Origin: Cyclina sinensis
Lineage: Eukaryota; Mollusca; Bivalvia; Venerida; Veneridae
Direction of reading: 5' to 3'
Length of the DNA stretch: 64,000 nt
NCBI GenBank assembly: GCA_012932295.1
Contig: JAAONU010000001.1
Span: 43,373,134-43,437,133 of the forward strand
A model generated the notes under the pieces. It did no database searches and was not told where the DNA came from. It saw nothing but the letters and a program-made list of their open reading frames with translations. This document shows, in pieces, positions 42,680 to 56,419 of this stretch (position 1 is the first letter of the stretch; each line of letters opens with the position of its first letter). The position numbers were made by a program, and so were the translations under genes.

Positions 42680-43560
42680 TCAAAGTCGAAAGAGAGAATT
42701 CACCTCAAGTTCTGAAAACAGATAATGCAAGTTATGGTTGTAAACGGCGAGTTAGGTAGATACACTCTATATATAAACAGATATAGAAGAATGATTAGTT
42801 TCTGGTGTAAAATTATCAGTTCTAATAACATTATCGTTAAAATTTTGTATGAAGCACTTTATCGTAAAGTTGACATTGATAATGGTCGTAACTGGGTATC
42901 AAATATAAAGTCATTACTAGATGAGTTCGGTTTTTCTTACGTGTGGAGTAGTCCTCATAGTGTCAATTTAAAAACATTCTTAGATTTGTTCAAACAAAGA
43001 GTTATTGGCGTATTTTTACAGTCATGGAATACTAATATTAATAATTCAAGCTCATTGTCTTTGTATAAAAACTTCAAAACATTATTTTCGTACGATAGTT
43101 AAAAGTATTTTACCTACTAAGTTCCGAATTTCCTTATCAAGGTTCATTTAACCTTTCACAAACTTCACATAGAAACCGGAAGATACTCTCGGCACAGGAC
43201 AGAACGACATAATGTTATTATACAATCTGCAACAAAAAAAGATATAGAAGACGAGTATCATTTTGTGGGCAATTCAGAAATCTTTAAAAAAGGCAATTGA
43301 TTATAGTAAAAGAAATAAACATACTAACCTGTTCAATTTATTCCAAAAGCAGACACTTTTTTACATATTCCTGTATCAACAATCTCGGCATCCCGTCGAT
43401 GAATTTACGCTTCTTATTTGTATACCTCATAGTTTACACAGTTTCTTTTAATTACACACAACTGTTTATTCGCCACTTGTTTAGATCACTAATTCTACTG
43501 TGTTTGTTTAGTGGACATCATATGGTTTTTACTGTTAATATATATTTTCTTGGATCAAGT
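42680..43560 (+). pseudogene. LINE reverse transcriptase C-terminal relic
   Basis: A frame at 42725-43102 reads GELGRYTLYINRYRRMISFW, NWVSNIKSLLDEFGFSYVW and FKQRVIGVFLQSWNTNINNS, clearly related to the same region of the LINE at 25.9-28.5 kb ([20 protein letters not shown] and [14 protein letters not shown]). Downstream, in shifting frames, follow LHIETGRYSRHRT and KDIEDEYHFV, matching the C-terminal cluster. Several frameshifts and stops make it a relic, on the opposite strand from the intact element. Its 5' part is missing. Confidence 0.75.
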
Positions 43561-44040
43561 ATCCTTTACAACATTATCTCATTATTTAGAAAACGAGTTA
43601 CTGCTTTGTAGATAAGTGCTTTTACTGTAGAATGGTTTTGAATGATATTGTATGTTGCTAAGCCACCCTCATTTTTCGAGGAGTTACATGTTATCCTTGC
43701 CCTTTCATGTATCTTCACATCATGTATATTACGAATACTTTATAAGATGACAAGCTTTGTAAAAAAAACAAAAACAAAAAACAAAAAACAAAATTTTCAG
43801 AAATCACAAATCAGAGATATATCTGTGACACTAAACATTGCATGTTATAATTAAAGCCGCGACAAACAATCTCTTCCTCCATTGTCCTTCCCTTAGATAT
43901 TGCTACAATGCAGAATCTGTAAAGTTGTAATAAAAGAGCCCGAAGCATAAGGCGAGCATTTTGTTGTGAACACCAGCTTAAGATCGACCTCTAAATTGCA
44001 AGATCAAACTCAGATTGAATATCTTAGTATCTTTTTTTTC
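43561..44040. other. No gene seen
   Basis: Possible tail of the LINE relic, then an A-rich stretch (43768-43795); nothing else recognised. Confidence 0.35.
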
Positions 44041-45475
44041 AGTAGACAACGTACTGTTGCGCTTCGTCATCGTACTGTAATGTAGTCATCATCGTACTTT
44101 TGCGCTTTACCATCGTACTGTCAGCATCGGACTGTCGCTCTTCACCATTGTACTGTCACCATCGTAAGGTCTCGCTTCTAATCCTCACCGAGAAAGGGCT
44201 GGCCCTAACGGAACACAGAAGTAGATACATCATATATATTCCTCGCTCTATTCTCATCAGTACCAGAATTTCCGTGTAAGAGAGCCCATTGTTAAACCTA
44301 ATATCATGGTCACGGTGTTCCTTCATTTTTAAATAATATTATGCTTATGCTTAACAAGACGGCGACAGTACGATGGTTAGCGCGACCTACGGAATACCGT
44401 TAGGGCTATCGTGGTTAGACGTTATAATCCAGAGGGCGACCATGGGATAGTGCAATAATACGATGGCGACAGTGCGATAATGCGATGGCGACAGTGCGAT
44501 AATGCGATGGCGATAGTGCGATAATGCTATGGCGACAATGAGATAACGCGACAGTGCGATGGCGACATTCCGATAGTCATATCGTACTTTCGCCATAACA
44601 CCATCGCATTGTCGCCATCGCACTATCGCATTGTCGCCATCGCACTATCGGGTTTTCGCATTGTCGCCATCGCACTATGGCACTGTCGCCATCGCATTAT
44701 CGCACTATCGCATTGTCGCCCTCTGGATTATAACGTCAAACCACGATGGCCCTAACGGTATTCCGAATTATAAAGCCATCCATTTTATGTTTCTGCAATT
44801 GTAAAAATGGCTTGTGTACATACAAAAAAACGATGTGCGCATGTGTACCGGAAGGCAATAGTCGACAACGCGATAGTGCGATGGCGACAATGCGATAGTG
44901 CGATGGCGACAATGCGATGATGCGATGACGACAGTACGATATGACTATCGCATTGTCGACATAGCATTATCGCATTGTCGCCATCGCATTGTCGCCATCG
45001 CATTATCGCACTGTCGCCATCGCATTATCGCACTATCGCATTGTCGCCCTCTCGATTATAACGTCTAACCACGATGGCCCTAACGGTATTCCGTACGACC
45101 AGTACAATGATGACAGTACTATGCTGACAGTATGACAGTTCGGTGGTAAAGCGCGACAGTACGATGGTATCAGTACGACTGTTCGATGGTGAAACGCGAC
45201 AGTACCATGGTGACTGTACGATGGTGAAGCGCGACAGTACGATGGTGACAGTACGATGGTGACAGTACGAAAGCAAAATGCGAAAGTACGCTGGTGACAG
45301 TACGACAGTACGATGTACTGTAACCATCGTGCTGTCGCGCTTCGCCATCATATTGTCGTATTTTCATGATTATACTGTCGTGCTTCACCATCCTACTGTC
45401 GTACCGTCACCATCGTACTGTCGCACTTCGCGTTCTTAGGGAGAAAGCGCTCGGCCTAAGGGGACAACGTACAGT
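44041..45475. repeat. Cluster of palindromic CGATGGYGACAGT minisatellites
   Basis: Units such as GCGATAATGCGATGGCGACA (22 bp period) and CGACAGTACGATGGTGAAGC occur in alternating orientation. 45095-45470 is itself an inverted pair centred near 45312. A second right end (TCGCCCTCTCGATTATAACG, 45046-45092) repeats the end of the foldback element at 44390-44765. Several 70-110 codon frames here only read the repeat. Confidence 0.7.
44390..44765. mobile_element. 376 bp foldback element
   Basis: The left end CGGAATACCGTTAGGGC, continuing to ATAATCCAGAGGGCGA (44390-44439), is matched in reverse by TCGCCCTCTGGATTATAACG to GGTATTCCG (44716-44765): about 50 bp, nearly perfect. The interior is 22 bp units forward on the left and reversed on the right, so the whole element can fold on itself. 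Confidence 0.75.
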
Positions 45476-45764
45476 TAGATCTACCTATAGTAAGCATTCC
45501 GTCGATTTTTTTTTTAACTTATGAGTAATGCTCTTTCGAAAGAAAGTGTCGGGCACGAAATTTTCAAAGTTAATTAAATAGCACTTATTGGTTTGTGAAG
45601 TGTTCTCACTATCAATGCCGTATGTCTAAATGGTGCAGTTAATTAGTTTATACAGATTCATGGTTACATCTTCACCAAAAAGCTATTACGTTTATTCTCA
45701 CAAACTTTGTAATTGATGCTCTGAAGATTTAATCAACTGATGTGTGAATAACATACAGTGGCAC

Positions 45765-45885
45765 AGAATTGCACTTCTCTTTTTTATCTTATTCCTACGA
45801 CTTAGTAACTCGTTATCAGGACATAGTAAGTCGGTCCTTCGAGTTAGAATCTCGTGGGAACGAGATAAATAAAATGCAATTTAAA
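45765..45885. repeat. Short palindromic repeat
   Basis: ACTTAGTAACTCGTTATCAG, then TAAGTCGGTCCTTCGAGTT and CTCGTGGGAACGAGATAAAT contain interleaved inverted motifs. The wording is familiar from dispersed molluscan repeats (recalled). Confidence 0.3.
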
Positions 45886-46459
45886 AAGGAGTTGTGCATG
45901 TTACCTCTGTACTGCTGTAATAACATGCTGAATGAACGACTCTTTTTTAGCAGCAGGAATTACACGAAACATTACCCACAGAAACGAATCTTTTCACAAA
46001 ATCACATGATATAAAATTACTTGATACTGAGAAATTACGGAATTCTACGCACCAACAATTTAACGTTTTCATTACAGTCACTGTTACAAGCGGTTTCTTG
46101 CATAGAAATAATACCCAAACGTATACAAAACATTTAGAAAAAAGAAAACAACGCGCAAATTAGAAAAAAAATCTCTGTTTTGAATAAATAAAAATAAAAC
46201 AGAATAAAATTACAACGCAGTTTATATTCCCTTTCACAACACTTGGTTAAACGAGGCAGTACTATAAGGATATTGTTAAACAAGCGTATTATTACACTTC
46301 AAGTAATATTTGTTGTCTTGTAAAATACAAGTTCAACAATTTAGTTTGCTTTCATTGTCAAACTTATTGTGTTCGTAATATCATTCAGACAAAAATTTAA
46401 GAAAATGTAACAGTACTGCCACTAGTACTACTATTGCAGATGAAAGCCATTAAAAGCCA

Positions 46460-48354
46460 TTAAAGGTCATGTGACACGAATTTTTGACCTCGAAATTTTC
46501 ATATGAGCGAAAAATATATATCTAACTATGACTGTTTTACAAAATTCCGCAGGTAATTTTCATCTTAAAGATGTTTTTATAGCAAATTAAAATCCATATT
46601 TTACGCACTTTTGCGCGCACCTGTCACAAGCGAAACCGGAAGTGACGCACATTTATCTCTTGCCACTTTACACAGCTGCCTGGATTGTTAGCAATAACTT
46701 TAAAATTATGATGGAAAGTGAAAATGTAGACTGAATATAGTAAAAAAACAAAATTGAACGAGTTAAGCTAACTTCATGTATATACATTGAAGATTTTTTA
46801 AATAAATAATTTGAAAATTTGATGGAATTACGAAGCCAATGAGCAATATTATACAGAGGCTAGTTTAATCAGGGTTATAGAATTAAAAGATACATCAGTG
46901 AAAATATCTAGACTAAGAGATATTTTTCAAATAACTGATCCAAAAAGATGCTTATTTTTATCCGATGCAGTTTGATGGAAGAATTGATTAACTAACTACA
47001 ATCGAAAGATTTTTTCCATAAAAAGACATTCTCCTTACAGTGATGTGTTGCATTTTTGTCTGTGGTATATTTTGCCTGAGGGACGTGTAAGTAATCTTTG
47101 ACTAGATCTATGATTTTTTTTCATTATAAATGCATATCTTTTTTCTTTGGCTTATTCATTCTGCATTTCTTGAAAATAAAACAATAATGATCAAAGAACA
47201 AATAATATGAAGAAGCCCTAAAAGCTGTGTCAAAATCATAACACACACATTATTTTTTGTTTTTGTTTTTTTATAATTTGTTCACATTTAGAAGTCGAAT
47301 GATTTTTATTTTCATCATAAATAGATGCATTAGATTTAATTATCTATTTAAAATATGTATCTGCATGGAAGCTTCTTAACTAAAAATCATTCAGACATGT
47401 TAATTGGAACAAGCTATTACATAATGTTTTCACAAGTGTGACTGATCAAAAGTAATACAATCAATTTGTAAGATCAATTGCTATAAAACTTTGCTATTTG
47501 TCTCAACTTTTCATTGATTGGGTCATAAAAAAGTTAATTGCTTTGTTTTGACAGCTATGCAGAATATACAAGGGTCCCATTTGGGCAGGTTAATTTGCAT
47601 AAATCCCACAGTATAAGGCGTGATTTATGGATCTTTGACATTTCATTGGATATTAATTTATAAGCTGACAGAAATTTCTACTTGATGGACATCCCATATA
47701 ATTATTTTTCAAACAATATCCCAACGTGATAATACACTGTAGTGTGAATTTCCATTCCTGTGAAACAAATGTTAACACATTAGATCACCTAAATTCACTT
47801 CAATTTTACTACACTTAAATGAAAAAGAACTTGTTTATGACGTAAACATTAAGTGAGGAAGTGTTACGCAGCATGTAAAAACGTGGAGGAGATAGTTTTT
47901 ATTTAGAACCATAACATGGAAGAAATTGGAATATTTATTAAGGTAAAATTACAACCCGTTCTCCCGGCAAAAGTTTGAATTTACTTATAAAAATCGAGAA
48001 GTAATCACATTATTTTATTTTATTGACAGTTTATAGCATGTTATTTTTATAAGTGTGCCTTTATCGTGTTTCTTGCACTTGTGGTTTAATGTTATTTTTT
48101 CATTTAAAAACGGATATGTTATGAGCAGTGTAATTCTGCACTTCTGCCTGGCACAGTAGGGATAAATCTACGTCACAACCAAAAATTGCGGGGGAAACTA
48201 CCGATGTCGAAACGGAAATAGCCGATCATCAAAAACACGTTTTTTCTTATCAAAAGCAATATTTTCATAATTTCGCAGTTAAACCATTTTAATCAGTACA
48301 TTATGATTATTTTGAATTGACAAAGTTGCTATAGTCGTGTCACATGACCTTTAA
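46460..48354. mobile_element. 1.9 kb element with 20 bp perfect inverted ends
   Basis: TTAAAGGTCATGTGACACGA (46460-46479) is exactly inverted at 48335-48354. The interior is non-coding. TTAA at the ends might be a target site, as for piggyBac-like elements, but no further evidence supports a superfamily. Confidence 0.6.
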
Positions 48355-48404
48355 AGCCCATGAGTGTGACATGAAAAAATTCAATAAAATCAATGAAACA
48401 ATTT

Positions 48405-51075
48405 AGGAGTTTGGTATTCTGCCAAATGAATAACCAGCATGGTTTGTTTACCAATCTAGCTCGGACTTGAACATTTGATCCGAAAAAACGAATATGAAGC
48501 TACAATCGAATATCCAGACAGCTAGGACTAGGTTTTCGACTCGAAAGAATACCCAACTTGGTTCGAATTTGGAGCCAGCTGAGAGATACTTATATGTTAA
48601 TTTTGAAATGTTTTTTTTTTATTAAAATTACATAACATAAGAAGATCTTGTCTTTTGCAGACATAAATAATTCCACAGTATAGCGTCACGAGTCCCGCTG
48701 CAATTTACACAAAAAAGAGAATTAATAAAATGTTTATCAGTTATCGTGGCGATAAAACCAAAACAAATTTGGAGTAAATTATGATATAGCCAGAGTGAAT
48801 CTTCATTTTGCCATTACACTCATCATTTAGCAATTAAGAAAACACTCTTATATATACGTGTCCTTTATAAAGAAACTTAGAATCATGAACTGATCAAGAA
48901 ACTCCGGAAAGTTTAAAAATAACAAAAGATAAGATAAAGAAACTTATTCAGAAGAAATATAGTTCATAATAAGCTAGTATTATATAATAACGTTTGATTT
49001 CTGGCTCGAATTATTCGAGATTATTTGCGGTCCCGACGACTCCGAGCCATCGAGGAATGACTGTATATGTTTGACCCGAAAACCATGCTGAGATCGAATT
49101 CCTAGCCAGCTAAGTATTTTGTTTTTAAGCGGATGAATCCCAAGCTCGGTTCGAGTTCAGTCAGCTCGGAATTTTCGACCTGAGTAGCCGAATACCAAGC
49201 TTGTTCAAATTATTTTTTTATCTCAAATTAGGGAAGATAACATATTTTCCAACAAAAGTTTAATTCGGCCAGATTTAGCTCCCATCGATTACAACACTAA
49301 TGAAGAATGAGTTACTTCATATCAGTTTAATGGTCTTTATTTTAACTTTTATAGCTCTGAAAGGAGCTTGAAATATGAAAGACATGAAACCTTTCAATTA
49401 GAACTGATGGACCCGCTGTGAAAAACAATCATATATTCTAACAGGCTGAGATTTAAACGGATGTCATTGGTATTTGACCAAAAAAAGTGACACTTTATGA
49501 ATCTGTTTGATTATTATTATTATTATTATTAAAATCAATTCGAACTAGGTATGTGTTCATATCTTTAAAGTTAATAAGTGAACAAAATGAAATATTTTTG
49601 GGGCGAATGCCAAACTCCCAACTGACTAAGAGTTCAAACCGAACTGGTCATTCGCAAGCATTTTTATTCGTTGAAAATCTTACTGGTATCAGGTTAGGAA
49701 TTTGAACCGAGCTGGTTATTCATTTGCACAATTCGTTTCGTTCGAAACCTAACCCCTTGCTTACTAGAAATTCGATTTCAGCATGGTATTCGACTCTTTC
49801 AAATACTCAACGGTGGGCTGACTCAGATTTCAAGCCAAGCTAGTTGTTTGTTGGGTTGAATACCCAACAACTTGCTGGCTAGGAATTCGATCTCAGCTGG
49901 GTAATCGGGTCTTTCGGATCGAATGCTCAGTTTTCAGCTGGCTAAAAATTCCTATCGAACTGGGCATTCGTTTTTGTTGAATAATAAACTCATACCTGGT
50001 TAGGAATTTGATCTAAGCTTGGTATTTGACTCTCTTTCAGGTTCAAAACGAAACTTCGAGCTTAAAGGAAAATCGATCTGAGTTTGATATTCGTCTCTTT
50101 CTCCAAGCTAGATGGAATTTTAACCGAGCTGGGAACTCGTTTTGCTGAATACCGCACTCCTGACTAGTAATTCTATCTCAGCAACGTTTTTGTCTCTTTC
50201 AAGTCAGTCTAACACCCAAATCCTAGCTTGCTGGGAATTCGAATAAAGATTGGTATCTGTTTGGTTAAAAACCTTATTCTTTGCTAAACAGGAATATCAT
50301 CTCAGCTGGGTATTCGGCTGTTATGGGTGGTAAACCAAACTCTTAGCTAACAGATTATTTAAAACCGAGCTTGGTATTCATTTGGTTGAACGCCCAACTC
50401 CAAGCTGGCAAGAATTCGAGCTAAGCTGGGCATTGGGCTCTTTGGGCTCGAATACCCAACCCAAAGCAGGTCGGGATTTCAAACTGGTCTTGGTATCCGC
50501 TTTGTTGAATATCAGTCTCCTACCTAGCTAGGAATTCAGTCTTAGCTTGGTATTCGGCTCTTTAAGGTCGAATACCCATCATCTAGTCGTCTGAGAATTC
50601 GAACCGAGCCGGTTATTCGTTAACTTCAATACCAAAGTCCTAGCTTGCTACAAATTCGATCTAAATTTGGTATTCAAATTTTTCTGGTCGAATACCTAGC
50701 TCCCAACTGGCAGGGAATTCAAACCGATCTGGATATTCGTTAAGTTGAATTTCCAACTCCTGGCTGGCTAGAAATTTGATCTTAGCTGGGTATATTGCAC
50801 TTTTTTCAAGTCAAATACCCTAACCGAGCTTGGTGGAGGATTCGATCTCAGCTGGATACTGGGTTCTTTTGGGTCGAATACCAAACTCCCGGCTGACTGG
50901 GAATTCTATCAGAGCAGGATATTCATTTATTTCGTTTGAATAATCAAGTCATAGCTGGCTAGGAATTTGAACTTAGGTTGTCATTTTGCTCTCTTTCAGT
51001 TCGATGTCCAACTCCTAGCTGACTGGGAATTCAAACCCAGCTGGATAATAAATATCCAAATCCCAATTCCTTACT
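48405..51075. mobile_element. Foldback element with CGAATACCC/GGGTATTCG arms
   Basis: The right arm (49590-51075) repeats CTAGCTGGCTAGGAATTCGA, TCTCAGCTGGGTATTCGG, CTCTTTCGGGTCGAATACCC. The left arm (48405-49220) has the same words reversed, for example CTGAGATCGAATTCCTAGCC at about 49090. The outer ends also pair loosely. Individual units form hairpins (GGGTATTCG against CGAATACCC). The central spacer is about 49220-49590 and includes an (ATT)n run (49501-49530). No protein. Confidence 0.65.
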
Positions 51076-54000
51076 CATCGCTTACTTCACACACCTAATA
51101 TTCTTAAACTTCCAAAGTGTTAAAATAGCCAGTGTAATTCTTCGGGCTTGATGCATGCAAACTGAAGCAACAAAGCTGCATGATTTGAAAAACATGGTCG
51201 TTAGAAAATTGCTATAGAACTAAGGATTACAAAGCAACTTTATCTTTCTCATGTGAAAAAATAAATTACTTAGAAATCGTGAAATCTTATAAATTCAGTA
51301 TTTTATCTATCTTCAGCGACAAATTATTAAGCTTTAAAATGTTCTCTAAAAATCTATTATATTCTGCAATTGCATTCCTAGTTTTTGTTTGTTGATTTTG
51401 TTACGATTGAGGTCATTGGCTGATTCTGTGTCGTTGAAGATACCATTATCTAAAGATGTATCAAATGAATTAGATTTGTTAAGTCTTCCGGATGAGACGT
51501 TAAACCGAATTCCAATGTATCAGTGCTGTACACTGAGCATGCAAAAGTACCAGGGGTGTCTCTGAAACGAGATGCATTCTATATCTTGCACTATCCCCCA
51601 CAACAAAATAACTAATCTCTGCAGGGGATAAATAAACTCAGATAGTTACATTTGTTAAGAGATATTACGCTTTGAAAAATTAACAAACATCAAACAGAAA
51701 AGCTGACAAACTGCAATTATACCTTCATCTTGCTCAAAAGGTAAATCACTTGCTTGACAAGACAACATTTTCAGATTTTATCACAAATTTGATCTCCGAA
51801 TGGAAACCATAGTTTGCAATTTCGTTCATGTTTTCTTGTTAAATTCGTCAAGTCAATAGCTAGCCTCATTTAACTCGTGGCAAAAAGTCTTGAAAGGGAA
51901 AGCCATTTTGAATTAATGGCACACGTAACTGATACTGAATTACTGCATTATTACTACATAATGATTTATTAACGTTTCCATTATTATTATATCGTGATTG
52001 CTGAATGCATGCTAATGTTTCTCTTGTGTGCGTTTACCCTTTTCAGTCCACGGAACAGAAAATGAACGACTACAGTAATCATTGCGTTTCCATAACAGAG
52101 GCAATGCATACAAAATTACAATACCTAAATTATTCTCTTTTTTGCCAGAACACTATTTTAAGTTTCTTTTTATGCTTCTGATATGTCATTATTTCTCAGC
52201 TGAATAATAGTTTGTCAAATTTTTCACTATATTCACAGCTTTAATTTGATTTAATAAAGTCTGTGTAATTTCAGTCAGATATACAATGAGCGAAAACAAA
52301 TCAGTAACAGCTTTATTTTTTGCAAATAGATTTTTAATGTAGTTAACAACACCACAGTAGTACGTCGTTGTCATTAAGCATATTCGCACTTGATGAAATA
52401 TTACAAATGTATAGGACTGCGTGACCAAATTTCTTTGAGGAAATGATAACTTACGCAGGTTTAAGAAAACTGTATTACAGAATCTATTTTTTATGTAAAA
52501 GGTCAATATGGTGAAGTGTCATGTCGCTTGTAAGATCAACATAAAGGTTAAGCCTACAAATATGTATTACTATTTTTCTTTTACTTACTTGCTTTAATGA
52601 TTTCTTTTTTTCAAATACTGAAAGAAAATGTCATAATTTGATTCATTATGTAACTTTATAAAGTTCTTAGATGAAGGCGGAAAATACTAATTTGTTGACG
52701 AATGATGTCGGTTTTTTAAAGAGAGAGAAAAGGCATTGCAAAAGCCTGTTTTAGCCATCTGGACTATGGTAAAGCAGTCAGTTTAGATTCCCGTTTCATA
52801 GAATAAGAAAGAAAATCCGACAGAGATTGCTTTAAACTGGATAAATACAACTTTTTTGATGATGTTCGCGTGTGGAGTCTAAACAGTGCTTTTTTTCTTA
52901 ATCTAGTGGATAGTGCCAAAAATTCTCTCGCAAACAGTAATGTAAAACTATGACCCTTTTCTTCCTATTATAAAACGCTACTAAATAGAAAGGCGAACTA
53001 CATTTTTTGGATGTTATCAGTGTTTTCTGATGAGGCCATTCTGTTTTCAAGTCTCATGTTTTACCAATATCATTGCTGATTTCATTCTTCTATTTACCAT
53101 ATCTTACTTGATTTTTCTGTTTAAGGCAATGTTTACTACTAAATGAACAGATGACATGTTTACAAAGAATTTACAAGAACACAGAGAGATACACCTAGCT
53201 AAGTTAAAGGGTATTACAAAAACAGACAAGTCTTAAATACCTAATTATTTTTAAGGTCAATTAAGCGTATTGCTTTTCCCCTAAAGGAGGACACCCATTG
53301 CGCATTTTGTCATTGTCTCCTGATATCTGGGCATCATCCGTTGAATTCTATCATTATTGCAGAAGTAATTATTGCCGACTGAAGTCCTGTCTAACGAAGG
53401 TAATATATTATCGCAGTGTTTTATGATCCTCTCGTCTTTAGAATTACTATAACCGATAACAACTTGAATATCTTTGTACCAGGCTATTGCAAGATCAATT
53501 AAATTTGGTTATCTTATACCTGGTCTCCCCTTAAAATGAATTACACTAGAGTACAGATTATTCCACATTTTTACCTTAAATCGTTATTTGATCCCCAAAG
53601 GCTACTTTTGAAGAGATAAGGTCATTGTTCTTGAGAACATCCTTCCAGGTTAATATACCAGAAAAAAATAATGGCATTAAATGTAAAACATCATTTAAAT
53701 AGATCTAACTAGTAAAACGTTTACCATACACTCTGTATGCTTCAGTCTGTCATTAGCCAGCTGTATTGTTAGAAAATGATCTGTGATGTTATAAATATTG
53801 TCAAAAGTTATGAAGAAACCAAACAGACATCGGGAAAACATAAGATTTTTTTCAGACTGTTTTTAGACAAAATTTAAACCTCTCTGTTAGAATGGACGAT
53901 CTGTCCAGTTCAGTTGGTACATTCATTTACAACGCAAAACGTTATTTAGTACGTCATCGGGGTCACTAGTGGACAGAAACATATCATATGTAATATTTTG

Positions 54001-56419
54001 TCATCTGAATCGACAAGCTGGTTTATGACAAAAGATATAGAAACTGTACACTAAAAAGAACAAAAGCAAAAAAAAACTGTGATAATAAAAAGTTGGATTA
54101 CAAGAGATTGCGGTAGTCCTAAAAATATTCCATTAATGGAGGGAAATCTAACATAACATTTAACGTAAGACCATGTGTAAACCTTTAAACTGTCAATGTC
54201 GGCACTGGTTACTCATCATGTTAGTCTCTTGCTAAATGGCGCCAGATTGTTCATTAATTCAGTAACAATTTCCTAGAGGTAAAGTTTGTCAAATATGTTT
54301 AAGCGTTGTGTTGACAGGTCTAGACATTGTCATAATCTTTTTCATAAAACTGGATTATTCAAGTACCTTGGGGATTAGGGAAACAATGACATGAAACTTT
54401 TTTATCTTTTATTATTGCATGAAACAGCCATGAGTCGTCGATTTTGTCTACGCTACTTGTAATAAACATACCGTGTCACAGTTTACAAAATTAAAAATGT
54501 TGGATTGTATTTGAGCAAAATAATTTGCAACCTTTTAATGGAAAAAAAAAAACACTTCTTTAAAAAAAAACTAGTTTTGAAGCTTTTGGTCTGTGCTATC
54601 TATACTACACTGTTCGGAAAGAAGTAATTCAGCCTGAGAAATATATCTTTAGCAAATTATTTTTTTACCTTTTTCATCTAAAAATAAGACCAACAAAACA
54701 GCCACTAATGCAAGTACATATAGATTTTGTTTTCTGAATATTCCTAACGTTCTGAAACTATCTGTATGCAATTATATGGCTTACAGACAAATTACAACTT
54801 CTGTGATAATGTTTTGAAGCCCCATTCAGTAAGAAAAAATATGAATTTCTTCTTCAAAACTTATCTACCTAACAGAAATAAACTTTTCTAATATTTTCGT
54901 CAACAATTTCATCTTACATGTTACTAAACTTTAGACTTGTTGTCTAAATCTGACAAAAACATATTATAGAAATGTTTTGACGGAATTAAATAAATGTAGG
55001 TACCTTTTATCTTGCTATACGCAGTGCTTTTCATTTTCATTTATGTACAAACGGTAAAACTTACCAGCTCTGGTTTCGGTATAATTTGATTGATATTCAA
55101 GTGGGAAAATTTCATCTGAGGTTGCAGAAAAATACATTTGGCATAACTTGCTAATGGTCTAGACACTGTAAAGGGTTATCATGTCAAAGCTGGATTAATG
55201 TATCACAGGAATATTTTAGCATTCGAATATTCCTATCATTTTGAATTCGAACTTTCGAATATCTTTTATACTAGAACTGAAATCAGAAAGGGTTCCACTG
55301 AATTTCTCGTGGTAGCATTATTAACTTATTTGTTTCGATAGCACCCGAGTGCTTCTATTTTGCGAAAGCAAAGTTTACTTCCCGGTATCCGATACTCGAT
55401 TTAAAATCATGAAAAGCTGCGTTGGAATGTTGTCTACGAAGGTGACTGCGTACGTTTTGGGTTGTTTCAGTGTACCAAAAAGTAAGGTTGCACGTGACGC
55501 TCTTTTGATCAGCTGACAGACAAGAATGCTTACAAACGTTTTAAGAAACTGAAGTCGCATGGTTATTTGCGATGTAGATGTGAACTGGCAAAGAATTAAG
55601 CGAGATAATAAATCAAGCCAAAAAATAAAAATAAAACAAAAATTGTCCTTTTCTTGAAAAAAAGCTAGGCGACGTAGGTAATATTGTGAGGGTTATGAAT
55701 TTATCACCCAAAAATGGCCGATTGAAAATGATGTAATCGATTACTGCAAGAGTAGTTTCAATTTCTTATTACTGTAACCTTACATAATTAACAGAATTAG
55801 ACCTTTTAAAGAGAAAATCTGCACGCAATAAAGTTTAAGAAGGTCTCTAAATCGCTGTTTAAAACAGCCAGGAAATGTGATCCCATCTTCTCTCGGTTCC
55901 AATTAGACTGCATTCTATTCAGTAAAGGCAAATCGATTTCACTCTGCCGGACGAATACAGTCGGAATGTTTAACAAAATCATTTTGTATGTTGCATTGCC
56001 TGTTCCCAGATTCATCTGTCAGACAGAAGTTGTTATTCGAACCACACCGTCGATAATCAAAAGGCTTACCAATTTACCAACTTTCTTTTTCGTAAATCGT
56101 TAGCCGTTAAGCAGTCCTAGACAGTCAGGTAACGCCGGCTCAGACGGCTCAGATTATTGAATCCCGAGATTAGATTATAAAGTTTTTTGATAGCAATGCG
56201 TCCATATCAACGGAGGTACAAACCTAAAGTAACTGACTTTGTAGAACAACAACAACAAACGACCACTATAAAGTAAAATCGGGGTTATTGCATTGATGAG
56301 TCAAAACGCGAAAACACGAAATGTATAAATCTTTGCGTAAATAATGCTTCTGAATTATTCTGAAATTATGTCTCATTTGTTTTTGTCAAGTTTTTGTATA
56401 TCAAATTTATAATACTGTT
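51076..56419. other. No gene seen
   Basis: More than 5 kb of AT-rich DNA. Short frames at 52189-52506, 55375-55560 and 55806-56015 (minus) show no domain or splice context. 55215-55262 carries a TTCGAATATT palindromic patch similar to one at 24995-25050. Confidence 0.4.

Noticed and set aside
44387..45391. Several minus-strand frames rich in HRIVAIALSH-type wording
   Set aside because: They are translations of 20-22 bp minisatellite units.
51480..51640. Possible SINE core fragment (CTTCCGGATGAGACGTTAAA)
   Set aside because: The wording resembles a core I associate with molluscan SINEs, but no Pol III head, tail or flanking duplication was found.
52189..52506. 105-codon minus-strand frame
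   Set aside because: No recognisable motif or homologous wording; isolated.
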